Shown here: positions 16,192 through 25,216 of the stretch, piece by piece
How the letters are laid out: every line of letters begins with the position of its first letter
Position numbering within the stretch: position 1 is the first letter of the stretch
From: Christensenella tenuis
Lineage (GTDB): Bacteria > Bacillota > Clostridia > Christensenellales > Christensenellaceae
Length of the DNA: 64,000 nt
Direction of reading: 5' to 3'
NCBI RefSeq assembly: GCF_014287795.1
Contig: NZ_JACOON010000005.1
Location: 248,001 to 312,000 of the forward strand
Position numbers and translations under genes: made by a program
The notes under the pieces: generated by a model
What the model was told of the DNA's origin: nothing
Databases searched by the model: none
What the model saw: only the letters and a program-made list of their open reading frames with translations

Positions 16192-18582
16192 ATGAAAAAA
16201 ATTCAGGACCTATATAAAGAAAATTCTATCACAGATATGGCAAAAGCGCTCTTCAAAGAAGAGCGTGCGAAAAAAAGACTGGACGGCTGGTTTCTTGCCC
16301 GGGAAATTGCGTTCAAACAGGAGGCGCGGCTGCAAGAGCTTCCCAGCGAACTCCGGGCGGCTTATGAATTGTCGGCCATTGTCAAAGACCTTCCTCTCTC
16401 AATCAGTGACCACTCTATTTTTGCTGGAACACAGAGCGATTCCTTTGCACGGAGCTATGCGTTAATTAATCCGGCCTTCCGGGTGGAAAGCTTTTCCGGG
16501 TACTGTGATCCTGTAGCGGTTTACGACGACATTATACCAAACAGCGAAATTACAAAAGAACGGATTGCCAAGGCAAAAAGAGCCGCGCAGGATACAGAAT
16601 ACGCAAAAAAGCTGGGAGAAGTATACCATTCTTATTCCCGGTATACCACAGAAGTGGCGTTTTTTGTCGAGCAGGTAACGGGCCACTTGATTCCAGATTT
16701 TCGCTACGCTTTGAGAAACGGAATCAGTAGAATGATAGAGGAACTGGAAAATAAAATTTCAAAGGAGAGAAAAGAAAAAAAGAGAATCAATTTTGCGGCA
16801 ATGAAAATTGCTCTGGAAGCTACTGTTACGCTGGCAGGACGTTACGCAGACCTAGTTGCGGAAAAAGCCGGGGGTGCGGACGGACAACGAAAAAAGCAGT
16901 TGGAATTGCTGGAAAGAACTTTGCGTAAAGTTCCGAAGTATGGCGCGGAGAATTTATACGAAGCAATACAGGCTTATTTGCTTCTTTGGGAAGTGTTATG
17001 CCTTGAACAGGCCCCTAATCCCTTTGCGTTTTCAGTCGGAAACGCTGACCGGATTTTTGAGCCGTACCGCGCACTTGAAGATACGCCGCGGGAAATTGCT
17101 GCTGCACTTTTCAAACATTTTTTGACTTTTTTTAACGTAGGGGACCGTAGTTGGGCAATTTCCCAGAACGTCCTTATCGGGGGCAAAACCAAAGACGGGA
17201 TGGATCTTACCAATGAGACTTCGTATGCGCTTTTAGATGCTTATTATGACATGAATCTCCCACAACCGATCCTGTCCGTTAAACTACATAAAAATACGCC
17301 GGAAAAACTTTATCAGGAGTTGGGGAAATTCTTTTTTACGCCGGGATGCCTGACGCCTTCCATTTTTAACGACGACGTGATTTTCGAGGTTTTGCAAAAA
17401 AGAGGAATTGAACCGGACGACTTGGAAAATTATGCTGTTGCCGGGTGTCAGGAACCTTTGATTATGGGAAAAGATAATGGAAATACCACTAACAGTTGGT
17501 TAAATCTTGCGAAAATTTTAGAACTTACTTTAAACTCAGGAGTTTCAACTATTACCGGCAAAAAAATCGGCGTCCCGTACCATGATGATTTCAAAGAAAT
17601 TTTGGGAAATGTCCGGGAAGCATTTTATGAAAATGTTGCATTTTATATTTCGAAAATGGCTGAAGCGGCAAATGGCGCTTCGAAAGCTATTTCCTGCTTG
17701 CCAGTTCCGTTTTTGAGTGCATTTATGGGCGGTATGGAATCGGGTATCGATACCCGCGATACGGAAGAACAGGGAACGAAATACAACGGAAGCGGATGCC
17801 TGATTCATGGCCTTTCTGTCGTTGCGGATTCTTTTTGCGCACTCGATCATTTCCTGAAAGAACGACCAAATGACTGTGACACTCTTTTGCACGCCCTACA
17901 GGATAATTTTGAGGGGCATGAGGAGTTGCGCAGGTATTTGCTGGAATGCCCGAAATATGGAAATAATATTGAGGAAGTAGATGATGAGGCGGCGGAAGTC
18001 GTCAATAGAGTTTCCGATATGATAGCTGCACAGAAAAATTATCTCGGGAATTCATTCAGGCCTGACTGGAGCAGCCCATCTACCCATTTGCTATATGGAT
18101 ATTGGGTAGGCGCGACTCCTGACGGACGAAAAGCACGGGAAATGCTTGGCTATGGTGTAGATCCGCTCTATGGGGAGGCGGGGAATGGACTGGGATTTCG
18201 AATACTTTCTACAATGCGGCTCCCCTTTATAAAAATGAGCGGAGGATATGCTTCGCATTTTGGAATCGATCCTAAGTATTTTACCGGCAAGACCTATGAA
18301 GAAAAAGGCATTGATTTTGCAAAACGGATTATTACTCCGTTGTTTTTCAACCCGGAGAATAAAAATTTATCTCCATTTTATCTTTATGTAAATGTTACCA
18401 CCCCGGAGATTTTGCGAAAGGTCAGGACAAACCCCAAAAAGTACGCGCCAAGCGGCGTTTATATTATGCGGATTCATGGAACGTTTGTTAATTTTTTGGA
18501 TCTTTCTCCAGAAATCCAGAATGATATTATTAAGCGCCTTGATCCGGCATCTACAGCGATTCAGACTCATAAGACAGCATGA
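16192..18582 (+). CDS. Glycyl radical enzyme of unknown substrate (PFL/dehydratase superfamily)
   Basis: A 796-residue protein, the usual length for glycyl radical lyases and dehydratases. The active-site loop is AGCQEP with thiyl Cys419 and Glu421, the GCxE form shared with dehydratases, C-N lyases and decarboxylases rather than the double Cys of pyruvate formate-lyase. The C-terminal radical site is MRIHGTFVNF with Gly763; the usual pattern is RVxGY, so His and Thr764 stand where Ser/Ala and Tyr are normal. The rest of the domain (LSPEIQNDIIKR) is well kept, which argues against decay. Its activase precedes it and a URO-D-family methyltransferase-like protein heads the operon. The reaction cannot be assigned. 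Confidence 0.9.
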   Translation: MKKIQDLYKENSITDMAKALFKEERAKKRLDGWFLAREIAFKQEARLQELPSELRAAYELSAIVKDLPLSISDHSIFAGTQSDSFARSYALINPAFRVESFSGYCDPVAVYDDIIPNSEITKERIAKAKRAAQDTEYAKKLGEVYHSYSRYTTEVAFFVEQVTGHLIPDFRYALRNGISRMIEELENKISKERKEKKRINFAAMKIALEATVTLAGRYADLVAEKAGGADGQRKKQLELLERTLRKVPKYGAENLYEAIQAYLLLWEVLCLEQAPNPFAFSVGNADRIFEPYRALEDTPREIAAALFKHFLTFFNVGDRSWAISQNVLIGGKTKDGMDLTNETSYALLDAYYDMNLPQPILSVKLHKNTPEKLYQELGKFFFTPGCLTPSIFNDDVIFEVLQKRGIEPDDLENYAVAGCQEPLIMGKDNGNTTNSWLNLAKILELTLNSGVSTITGKKIGVPYHDDFKEILGNVREAFYENVAFYISKMAEAANGASKAISCLPVPFLSAFMGGMESGIDTRDTEEQGTKYNGSGCLIHGLSVVADSFCALDHFLKERPNDCDTLLHALQDNFEGHEELRRYLLECPKYGNNIEEVDDEAAEVVNRVSDMIAAQKNYLGNSFRPDWSSPSTHLLYGYWVGATPDGRKAREMLGYGVDPLYGEAGNGLGFRILSTMRLPFIKMSGGYASHFGIDPKYFTGKTYEEKGIDFAKRIITPLFFNPENKNLSPFYLYVNVTTPEILRKVRTNPKKYAPSGVYIMRIHGTFVNFLDLSPEIQNDIIKRLDPASTAIQTHKTA

Positions 18583-18944
18583 AACGTGCGGCGTTGATAC
18601 TGCACAGCTTTATCCGCAAAACGAGTAATACCAAAAGAGCGGATTTTATGCGGATATAGGGGCCGAACAAAATTATTTGGAAGTTTTACCTTGAGGAATA
18701 TCATCTAAAAATCAGAGGGGAATTCTAAATTTTGATGCATTGTTATTTAGTATTTTTGATGATAAATTGAAACTACAAAGTCAAAAGAAATTCCTGATGA
18801 GCCAACTAAATTAAGAATCAATAGAGAAGCTTTTGTGCGCAAAAATACAGAATAGTATGAAGTAACTAAAACATAACATTTGCATGGGCGAATCAAGCAA
18901 CGCCTAATGCAGAATATCATACAAAGACTCAGGAGGAGGAAAGA
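18583..18944. promoter_or_regulatory. Intergenic region before the sugar-binding lipoprotein gene
   Basis: This 362-base gap holds an inverted repeat TATCCGCA (18611-18618) / TGCGGATA (18649-18656) with a 30-base spacer, without a T run, and a weak promoter candidate TTGTTA-17-TAAATT (18740-18768). The ribosome site AGGAGGAGG stands just before 18945. No coding frame or known riboswitch was recognised. Confidence 0.4.
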
Positions 18945-20057
18945 ATGAAAAAAATCTTAAGTTTAGTCGTTTGTCTGGCACTGGTACTTGTCGTGTTTGC
19001 GGGCTGTACCACTACACAGCCTGGAACGGAAGCAAGCGCTTCTACAGAGCCGTCGGCAGAAGCAACGGTGGAAGCAAGCAGTGAAGCATCTGCCGAAACG
19101 AGCAGCGAAGCGTCCGCATCTGCCGAAGCGAGTGCGGCTGTCTCTACCATTACAGAAGACACAGTGTTGGACTATGATCTGACAGGGAAAAAAATTGGTG
19201 TTACATTCTATGACCTGACAAACCCGATTTGGGCAGCAACAGGAGAAAACCTTGTGAAGATTGGACAGGAGCTTGGTGCGGAAGTCAATCTCGTTAGCTG
19301 TGAGGGAGTCGCCTCAACGCAAGTCTCCCAAATTGAAAATATGATCACAGCAGGGATGGACATCATCGTAATTGGTCCTCAAGATGCGAATGCTCTTGGA
19401 GACGTCGTTAAAAAAGCGCAGGATGCAGGTATCCTCGTTATGGCCTATGGGCAGTCGATGGAAGGCGTAGATGCGCAGTATGTCGTTGAAAACTATGAGG
19501 CTGGCTATATCGTTGGACAGAAAGCCGGCGAATGGATCAATGAGCATTTGGATGGGAAAGCGATTGTTGGTATGCTTGACTATCCGTTGATGGAAGATAT
19601 CATCGACCGTGCAAATGGTATTAAAGACGCCCTTGCAGAAACATGCCCCGGCGCAGAAATCGTTGCAACGGCAACATCGGCAGATGCTGTCACCGGGATG
19701 GAAGCGGTGGAAACTTTCCTGCAGGCGAATCCCGACATGAAAGTTATTACCTGTATCGGCGATGGCGGCGCAGTTGGCGCGAATGAGGCTGTGAAAGCAG
19801 CAGGAAAAGCCACGGACGATTTTGGCATCTTTAGCTGCGATGGTACAGAGGAAGCACTATCAGCGATGATGAACGGCGATCCGATTCGTGTAACGGTAGG
19901 CCTTGGAACCCCGGTTCAGAAAGCAAAACAGACGATTGACCTTGCTGCAAGAATGCTTCTGGGACAGGAGTTTGACCAGTCTGAATATACCCCGATGGAT
20001 CCTGTTAACATCGACAATGCCCAGGAATATTGGGATAGAGCCGGATATGGACAGTAA
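18945..20057 (+). CDS. Sugar ABC transporter substrate-binding lipoprotein (RbsB family)
   Basis: A 370-residue exported lipoprotein. The signal peptide ends in a lipobox VFAGC with Cys21 as lipidation site. Residues about 28-66 form a Ser/Glu/Ala-rich flexible tether, then a periplasmic-binding-protein type I domain starts at GKKIGVTFYDLTNPIW. The first lobe shows MDIIVIGPQDANALG and the C-terminal end shows the usual QEYWDRAG. It delivers a sugar or polyol to the permease. It starts a five-gene operon with ATPase, permease, zinc dehydrogenase and URO-D-family genes. The ligand is not identifiable by eye. Confidence 0.93.
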   Translation: MKKILSLVVCLALVLVVFAGCTTTQPGTEASASTEPSAEATVEASSEASAETSSEASASAEASAAVSTITEDTVLDYDLTGKKIGVTFYDLTNPIWAATGENLVKIGQELGAEVNLVSCEGVASTQVSQIENMITAGMDIIVIGPQDANALGDVVKKAQDAGILVMAYGQSMEGVDAQYVVENYEAGYIVGQKAGEWINEHLDGKAIVGMLDYPLMEDIIDRANGIKDALAETCPGAEIVATATSADAVTGMEAVETFLQANPDMKVITCIGDGGAVGANEAVKAAGKATDDFGIFSCDGTEEALSAMMNGDPIRVTVGLGTPVQKAKQTIDLAARMLLGQEFDQSEYTPMDPVNIDNAQEYWDRAGYGQ

Positions 20058-20154
20058 GAAACAATAGGGATTGGAAACAATGGGTTGGGTTCGGCAATGT
20101 GCAGAAAGCGCATTGCCGAACTTATCAAACAATAAAAAATCAAGAGGTCACAAA

Positions 20155-21642
20155 GTGGATAATAACATAGTTTTGGAATTTAAAAATATTTATAAAGAAT
20201 ATCCCGGTGTGCATGCTCTGAAAGATGTGAGTTTTGAACTAAGAAAAGGGGAAGTCCATGCGCTTGTGGGGGAGAACGGCGCCGGAAAATCCACACTGAT
20301 TAAAACGTGCAGCGGCGCGATCAGCCCGACCTCGGGAACAGTTGTCGTAAACGGGAATGAGTTTTCTAATTTAACGCCTCTTGCATCGAGGGAAAATGGC
20401 ATTGGCGTGATCTATCAGGAATTTAATCTTGTCAAAGAAATGTCTGTGGCAGAAAACATCTTTTTGGGGCGTGCTCTTCGGAATGGTATTGTAATCGATA
20501 AAAAAGCGATGAATGAAAAAACGGTCGAATTATTCCGGCAGTTAGGCATTAAAATCGATCCCAATGTGCTCGTTAAGAATTTGACAACCGGATATCAGCA
20601 AATGGTGGAAATTGCAAAGGCAATTTCTATGGAAAGCAAAATCTTAATTATGGATGAACCGTCGGCATCACTTACAAATCGGGAACTGGATGCATTGTTC
20701 CAGATTATCAGGAAGTTGAAAAATGAAGGAGTCGCGATCATATATATATCTCACCGGCTGGACGAGATTTTTGAGGTCACGGACAGGGTTTCGGTTATGA
20801 GAGACGGGGAACTTATAACCACAATCGATACTGCGGATTCATCGCGCGACGAACTCGTCAGGCTGATGGTTGGCCGTGAACTGAAGGAAACCTTTCCTGA
20901 AAGAGAAGTGAAAAAGGATAATGAAATTATTCTTGAGGTCGATCATCTTTCCGGAAATGGACTCACGGACGTCTCGTTTAATGTACGAAAAGGCGAGATT
21001 CTTGGCCTTGGCGGACTTATCGGTGCAGGACGGACAGAATTTGCGCAAATTTTATTTGGGGTTGCACATGCAACGGGAGGTTCGATCCGGCTGCGTGACG
21101 AAAAACTTGAAATAAAATCCCCGTCAGATGCGATTGAAAAAGGAATCGCACTCGTTCCGGAAGACCGGAAGCAACAGGGCGTATTGCTGCACATGTCGAT
21201 TCAAGACAATATCACGATGCCTATTTTAAAGAGAATTTCCAAATATAGTGTTATAAATCGGAAAAAAGAAAAAGAGATTATTGAGAAATATAAGAATAGC
21301 CTGAGAATTAAGACGCCAAGTACGGAACAGCTTGTGAATAATCTTTCCGGTGGAAATCAGCAAAAAGTTGTTCTTGCTAAGTGGCTCGCGGCCGAGCCAG
21401 ATATCATTGTTTTTGATGAACCCACTCGTGGAATCGACGTAGGAGCCAAACAAGAAATCTATGCTATTATGGATAATCTCGCTAAAGAGGGAAAAACACT
21501 TATCATGATTTCTTCGGAAATGGAAGAACTCATTGGAGTCTCAGATCGAATTGTTGTTTTGGCGGAGGGCAGAGTGACAGGAGAACTTCAGAAGGAAGAA
21601 TTCAATCAGGAAAGCATCCTGAAATATGCCTCCATGTCATAA
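20155..21642 (+). CDS. Sugar ABC transporter ATP-binding protein (RbsA family), complete
   Basis: A 495-residue tandem ATPase. Domain 1 has P-loop GENGAGKST, signature LTTGYQQMVEIAKAI and Walker B LIMDEPSASL. Domain 2 has the divergent loop GGLIGAGRTEF, signature LSGGNQQKVV and Walker B IVFDEPTRGID. All catalytic motifs are intact, in contrast to the homologue at 9477. The GTG at 20155 is chosen because it follows AGAGG and gives the standard family length; a longer upstream frame has no ribosome site. It energises the permease 28 bases downstream. Confidence 0.93.
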   Translation: MDNNIVLEFKNIYKEYPGVHALKDVSFELRKGEVHALVGENGAGKSTLIKTCSGAISPTSGTVVVNGNEFSNLTPLASRENGIGVIYQEFNLVKEMSVAENIFLGRALRNGIVIDKKAMNEKTVELFRQLGIKIDPNVLVKNLTTGYQQMVEIAKAISMESKILIMDEPSASLTNRELDALFQIIRKLKNEGVAIIYISHRLDEIFEVTDRVSVMRDGELITTIDTADSSRDELVRLMVGRELKETFPEREVKKDNEIILEVDHLSGNGLTDVSFNVRKGEILGLGGLIGAGRTEFAQILFGVAHATGGSIRLRDEKLEIKSPSDAIEKGIALVPEDRKQQGVLLHMSIQDNITMPILKRISKYSVINRKKEKEIIEKYKNSLRIKTPSTEQLVNNLSGGNQQKVVLAKWLAAEPDIIVFDEPTRGIDVGAKQEIYAIMDNLAKEGKTLIMISSEMEELIGVSDRIVVLAEGRVTGELQKEEFNQESILKYASMS

Positions 21643-21670
21643 AGCCTCAATAAAATTTAGGAGTTAGATT

Positions 21671-22657
21671 ATGAAGAACACAACATTTTTTCAAAAATAC
21701 GGAATTGTGGTGGTGCTTGCCGGGCTGATCGTATTTTTCACGATTATGTCTCCTGCGTTTTTGACGGTAGACAATCTTTTTAACGTTGCGCGGCAGGTTT
21801 CCATGATTGGAATTACTTCAGTTGGCATGATGTTTGTCATGCTGACAGGCGGGATTGACCTGTCGGTTGGATCGGTACTTGCATTTGTAAACGTAGTATG
21901 CGCCTATTTCATGGTGAAGATGAATATGAATCCATGGGCGGCGTGCCTTCTGTGCATGGTCATCTCCGCAGGCTTCGGGTTCCTCAATGGTGTGATTATT
22001 ACAAAGTGGAGGGTTCCGCCGATCATTTCATCTATGGGCTTTATGAACATTCTTTCGGGCCTTGCCTTTATTATATCGGGAGGCCTTCCCATCTATGGAT
22101 TTGATCCTAACTTTACAATCATGGGGCAAGGATATATCAGTATCATTCCCATTCCGGTCATTATCATGATAGGGATCTTTATTCTCGGCTGGTTCATTCT
22201 GAACAAGACATATTTTGGGCGGTATTTTTATGCGATTGGCGGAAACGAAGAAGCAGCAAAGCTTGCGGGAATTAATGTTATTTCTACGAAACAGATGGTT
22301 TATATGCTGTCAGGAATCTTTGCTTCTCTCGCAGGTATCATTATGCTGTCGCGCCTGAATTCCGGACAGCCTACGACAGGTACGGGCTTTGAGTTCGAGG
22401 TTATCATTGCCGTTGTATTAGGCGGCGTCAGTGTAAACGGTGGTTCTGGGCGCATATTCGGCGTTGTGATCGGTGTGCTTATTATGGGAATTCTTTCAAA
22501 CGGCCTTGTATTAATGAATGTCAACGATTATGTACAAGATGTTGTACAGGGGATTGTTTTGGTCATTGCCGTTGGATTCGATTGTGTATCTAAAGCAAAG
22601 AGTGAAAGTAAATTGAAAGAAAGCGTCAAAAATAAAGGCAATGCTGTCAGCGCATAA
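21671..22657 (+). CDS. Sugar ABC transporter permease (RbsC family), complete
   Basis: A 328-residue membrane protein with family motifs MLTGGIDLSVGSVLAF, FGFLNGVIITKWRVPPIISSMG, and the coupling segment AIGGNEEAAKLAGINV. It pairs with the ATPase and binding protein just upstream to make a full importer. The start follows TTAGGAGTTAG. The C terminus has a short charged tail (KAKSESKLKESVKNK). Substrate is probably a pentose, polyol or related ketose judged from the zinc dehydrogenase that follows, which is an inference. Confidence 0.93.
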   Translation: MKNTTFFQKYGIVVVLAGLIVFFTIMSPAFLTVDNLFNVARQVSMIGITSVGMMFVMLTGGIDLSVGSVLAFVNVVCAYFMVKMNMNPWAACLLCMVISAGFGFLNGVIITKWRVPPIISSMGFMNILSGLAFIISGGLPIYGFDPNFTIMGQGYISIIPIPVIIMIGIFILGWFILNKTYFGRYFYAIGGNEEAAKLAGINVISTKQMVYMLSGIFASLAGIIMLSRLNSGQPTTGTGFEFEVIIAVVLGGVSVNGGSGRIFGVVIGVLIMGILSNGLVLMNVNDYVQDVVQGIVLVIAVGFDCVSKAKSESKLKESVKNKGNAVSA

Positions 22658-22675
22658 GCGCAGGAGGAAGGCAAA

Positions 22676-23701
22676 ATGAAAGCTGCTGTATTTTATGGAA
22701 AACATGATATCAGGGTAGAGGACATCCCGATGCCCAAGGTAGGAGATGACGATGTCTTAATTCGCGTCAAGGCGTGCGGGGTATGCGGTACGGATGTACA
22801 TATTTACAATGGAGACCCAGGATCGGCGGAAGTTGTACCGCCCCGTGTGCTGGGACATGAGTTTTCTGGCATGGTTGAAGAAGTTGGGAAAAATGTGACA
22901 GAATTCAAGCCGGGAGACCGCGTATGCGTGGATCCAAATGAGCTTTGCGGCGGATGCTATTACTGCCGCAGCGGAATAGGACATTTTTGTGAAAATATGA
23001 TTGGCTACGGAACAAGCGGGAACGGGGCGTTTGCGGAATTCTGCAGCGTTAAGAAAAGTCAGGTCCTGAAGATTGCGGATACAACCACATTTACAGAAGG
23101 AGCAATGGCAGAACCTGTTTCCTGCTGCCTGCATGGCGTGGATATGTGCAATATTAAGTCGGGAGACAAGGTGGCGGTCATAGGCGGCGGTATGATTGGA
23201 CTGATTATCCTGCAACTTGCTTCCATTGCCGGGGCAACGCAAGTAGCACTGATTGAGCCTGTTGAAGGGAAACGGAAGATGGGCGAGAAGCTGGGTGCAA
23301 CGGTATGCATAGATCCGGCTTCGCAGGATGTGGAAAAAGAGCTTAAAGAGCATGGGATTGACCGCCTGGATGCAGTCATCGAGTGCGTAGGGCTTCCAAA
23401 AACGATGGAGCAAGCAATTCAGCTTGCAGGCAATAAATCGGTTGCCATGTTGTTTGGATTAGCCTCCCCGGAGGATACGATTACAATAAAACCTTACGAT
23501 CTCTTCCGTAAAGAGGTTGATGTAAAAGCATCTTATATTAATCCCTATACGATTGACCGGGCTGCCGAATTGATTAATTCGCGCCGGATAGACGTTGGGT
23601 TTATGCAGTGTGAACCGCTGCCGCTAGAGCGGCTTGTGGATGCGGTGTCAGACCTTGAGCTGCGCAAACAAGGGAAACTGATCATTGATCCAGCTTTGTA
23701 A
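22676..23701 (+). CDS. Zinc-dependent alcohol/polyol dehydrogenase (MDR family)
   Basis: A 341-residue medium-chain dehydrogenase. Catalytic zinc ligands are seen at Cys37 (GVCGTD) and His61-Glu62 (LGHEFSG). The structural zinc lobe is complete: Cys91, Cys94, Cys97, Cys105. The Rossmann motif is VAVIGGGMIGLIIL. The form resembles sorbitol, xylitol, threonine and galactitol-phosphate dehydrogenases, so NAD-linked oxidation of an imported polyol is likely; xylitol or arabitol oxidation would make the substrate for the xylulokinase at 5926. It lies 18 bases after the permease gene, preceded by GGAGGAAGG. Exact substrate open. Confidence 0.9.
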   Translation: MKAAVFYGKHDIRVEDIPMPKVGDDDVLIRVKACGVCGTDVHIYNGDPGSAEVVPPRVLGHEFSGMVEEVGKNVTEFKPGDRVCVDPNELCGGCYYCRSGIGHFCENMIGYGTSGNGAFAEFCSVKKSQVLKIADTTTFTEGAMAEPVSCCLHGVDMCNIKSGDKVAVIGGGMIGLIILQLASIAGATQVALIEPVEGKRKMGEKLGATVCIDPASQDVEKELKEHGIDRLDAVIECVGLPKTMEQAIQLAGNKSVAMLFGLASPEDTITIKPYDLFRKEVDVKASYINPYTIDRAAELINSRRIDVGFMQCEPLPLERLVDAVSDLELRKQGKLIIDPAL

Positions 23702-23727
23702 TGTGGTCTGAGAGAGGAATGATTGGT

Positions 23728-24900
23728 ATGGAAAAAGAAAAAATGCTAAACCAAATTCGGGCAGCGGAAGAGGAAATACGCGAACTTTGCGAAACGGAGG
23801 AAAATAAGCGGCGTATGGCCTTCTGGAGTTCAGAAGGAGTTTCGTCGGATTACTTCCATGCGATTCCAGCTGATAAGACGAAAAAACCATTGGTAATTGA
23901 ATTTGAACGGGAGGCGTATGCGCAAACACTTGGGTATGATTTGATCGAGTTTTACCACGATCCGTATCTTCATTATCTAAGCGGCTTGCAAACGCAAATC
24001 TTCAAATTTAAAAATTTTGATGACGATACCCCGATTGCAAAAAAGCAGCCGGTCTTTGAATCTGCAGCGTTTGAAAAATGTATCTTTGGGGGAGATCAGG
24101 CAATATACACGGAGCACGATGCAGTTGTTTCCAAAGAACCGTTAATAAAGGAACGTAAAGATCTTGAACGGATGGAATATCCGGATTTTTACAAAGGCGG
24201 ATGTATGCCACGAACCATTTCTTTTTTCGAACAGGTGCGTGAAATTGCTGCGGAAGATTTTGAAGTTGCTTTTCCGCAATGGGGAAGAAGCCCGTGGGGA
24301 TGCGCATGGCAGGTTCGCGGCCTTGACAACCTGATGATTGACTGCATAGAGGATCCGGAATGGATGGTACAACTGCTTGATTTTCTTGGAGAGTCACGCA
24401 AACGGTGGACATTGCAAAAAAATGGATATCTTGGCCTTCCGCTCACGGAAGGAAATATTTACAATGATGAAGTAACTTTCCCGGTTGTCAGTCCACAGCT
24501 TTACGAAGAATATATTCTTCCCGGGGAAAAAGATCTTGCGGATTTTTTTGGAGGAATTGCGTATTGGCACAGTTGCGGGGACACAACAGAAATGTTCCAT
24601 TTAATTAATACGATTCCCAATCTTAAAATGCTTACAGTAAGTGCGTGGTCAGACGTTGCAAAGGCCGGGCAAGTTTATGATAAGGATAAAGCGCTGGAAG
24701 TGCAGCTGCACAACTACCGTGATGTATTGCAACCGGAGACGGAAACCACGTTGCGTGACAGGATTCAGCTCATCAAAGATTCTACTAAGGATCATAGATC
24801 GATTGTACATGCCTGTGGAATTGTATGTGTTAATGGGTTTGAAAAGACAATGGAACGGTTACGCATCCTGAGCGAGACAGCACGCGAAATTCTTGATTAA
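23728..24900 (+). CDS. URO-D-superfamily protein, third copy
   Basis: A 390-residue protein of the uroporphyrinogen decarboxylase superfamily, more diverged than the other two. It carries an N-terminal helical region, a middle barrel with FPQWGRSPWGCAWQVRG, and HSCGD, matching the His-x-Cys half of the methyltransferase zinc motif. The later Cys is missing at the expected place (EVQLHNYRDVLQ), though HACG occurs near the C terminus. It is the last gene of the transporter/dehydrogenase operon. The start is placed at ATG 23728, 10 bases after AGAGAGGA; ATG 23719 or 23701 are possible. Function unknown. Confidence 0.75.
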   Translation: MEKEKMLNQIRAAEEEIRELCETEENKRRMAFWSSEGVSSDYFHAIPADKTKKPLVIEFEREAYAQTLGYDLIEFYHDPYLHYLSGLQTQIFKFKNFDDDTPIAKKQPVFESAAFEKCIFGGDQAIYTEHDAVVSKEPLIKERKDLERMEYPDFYKGGCMPRTISFFEQVREIAAEDFEVAFPQWGRSPWGCAWQVRGLDNLMIDCIEDPEWMVQLLDFLGESRKRWTLQKNGYLGLPLTEGNIYNDEVTFPVVSPQLYEEYILPGEKDLADFFGGIAYWHSCGDTTEMFHLINTIPNLKMLTVSAWSDVAKAGQVYDKDKALEVQLHNYRDVLQPETETTLRDRIQLIKDSTKDHRSIVHACGIVCVNGFEKTMERLRILSETAREILD

Positions 24901-24977
24901 AGGGGAAGCGGGGAATAAGGATATCCCGGATGGCCGGTAGTATATTGAGGGATTGCCTGCCGGCCTTCAGTGGAGAA

Positions 24978-25007
24978 AGTCACACTTTTTGAAGTGTGGC
25001 TTTTTTT
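24978..25007 (+). terminator. Intrinsic terminator ending the sugar operon
   Basis: Stem AGTCACACTT / AAGTGTGGCT (24978-24987 with 24992-25001, one G-T pair) followed by seven or more T. It marks the right end of the accessory carbohydrate region. The surrounding gap 24901-25216 otherwise holds only the mreC promoter and leader. Confidence 0.92.
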
Positions 25008-25102
25008 ATGGAAAAATTTTGTTGAGTATAAAGCATGGATTGTTTTCATTTCAGCCGGAACGGTTATATTGCGGAATTGTTACAAAAAGTTTACTTCCAA
25101 AT

Positions 25103-25132
25103 ATGACAAACCTTCTGCATTTATGGTATAAT
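25103..25132 (+). promoter_or_regulatory. Promoter of the mreC operon
   Basis: ATGACA (25103-25108), an 18-base spacer and TATAAT (25127-25132) with an extended TGG before it. The leader that follows is GC-rich (25150-25185) and could fold into a short hairpin. Confidence 0.75.
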
Positions 25133-25216
25133 TGAACAAATTATTTGCAGGCGGGCGGCGCGCGTCCGCAGGGGCGCGCATAAGCGTCTCCAGTAAACAC
25201 GAAAGGCAGACGGGTT

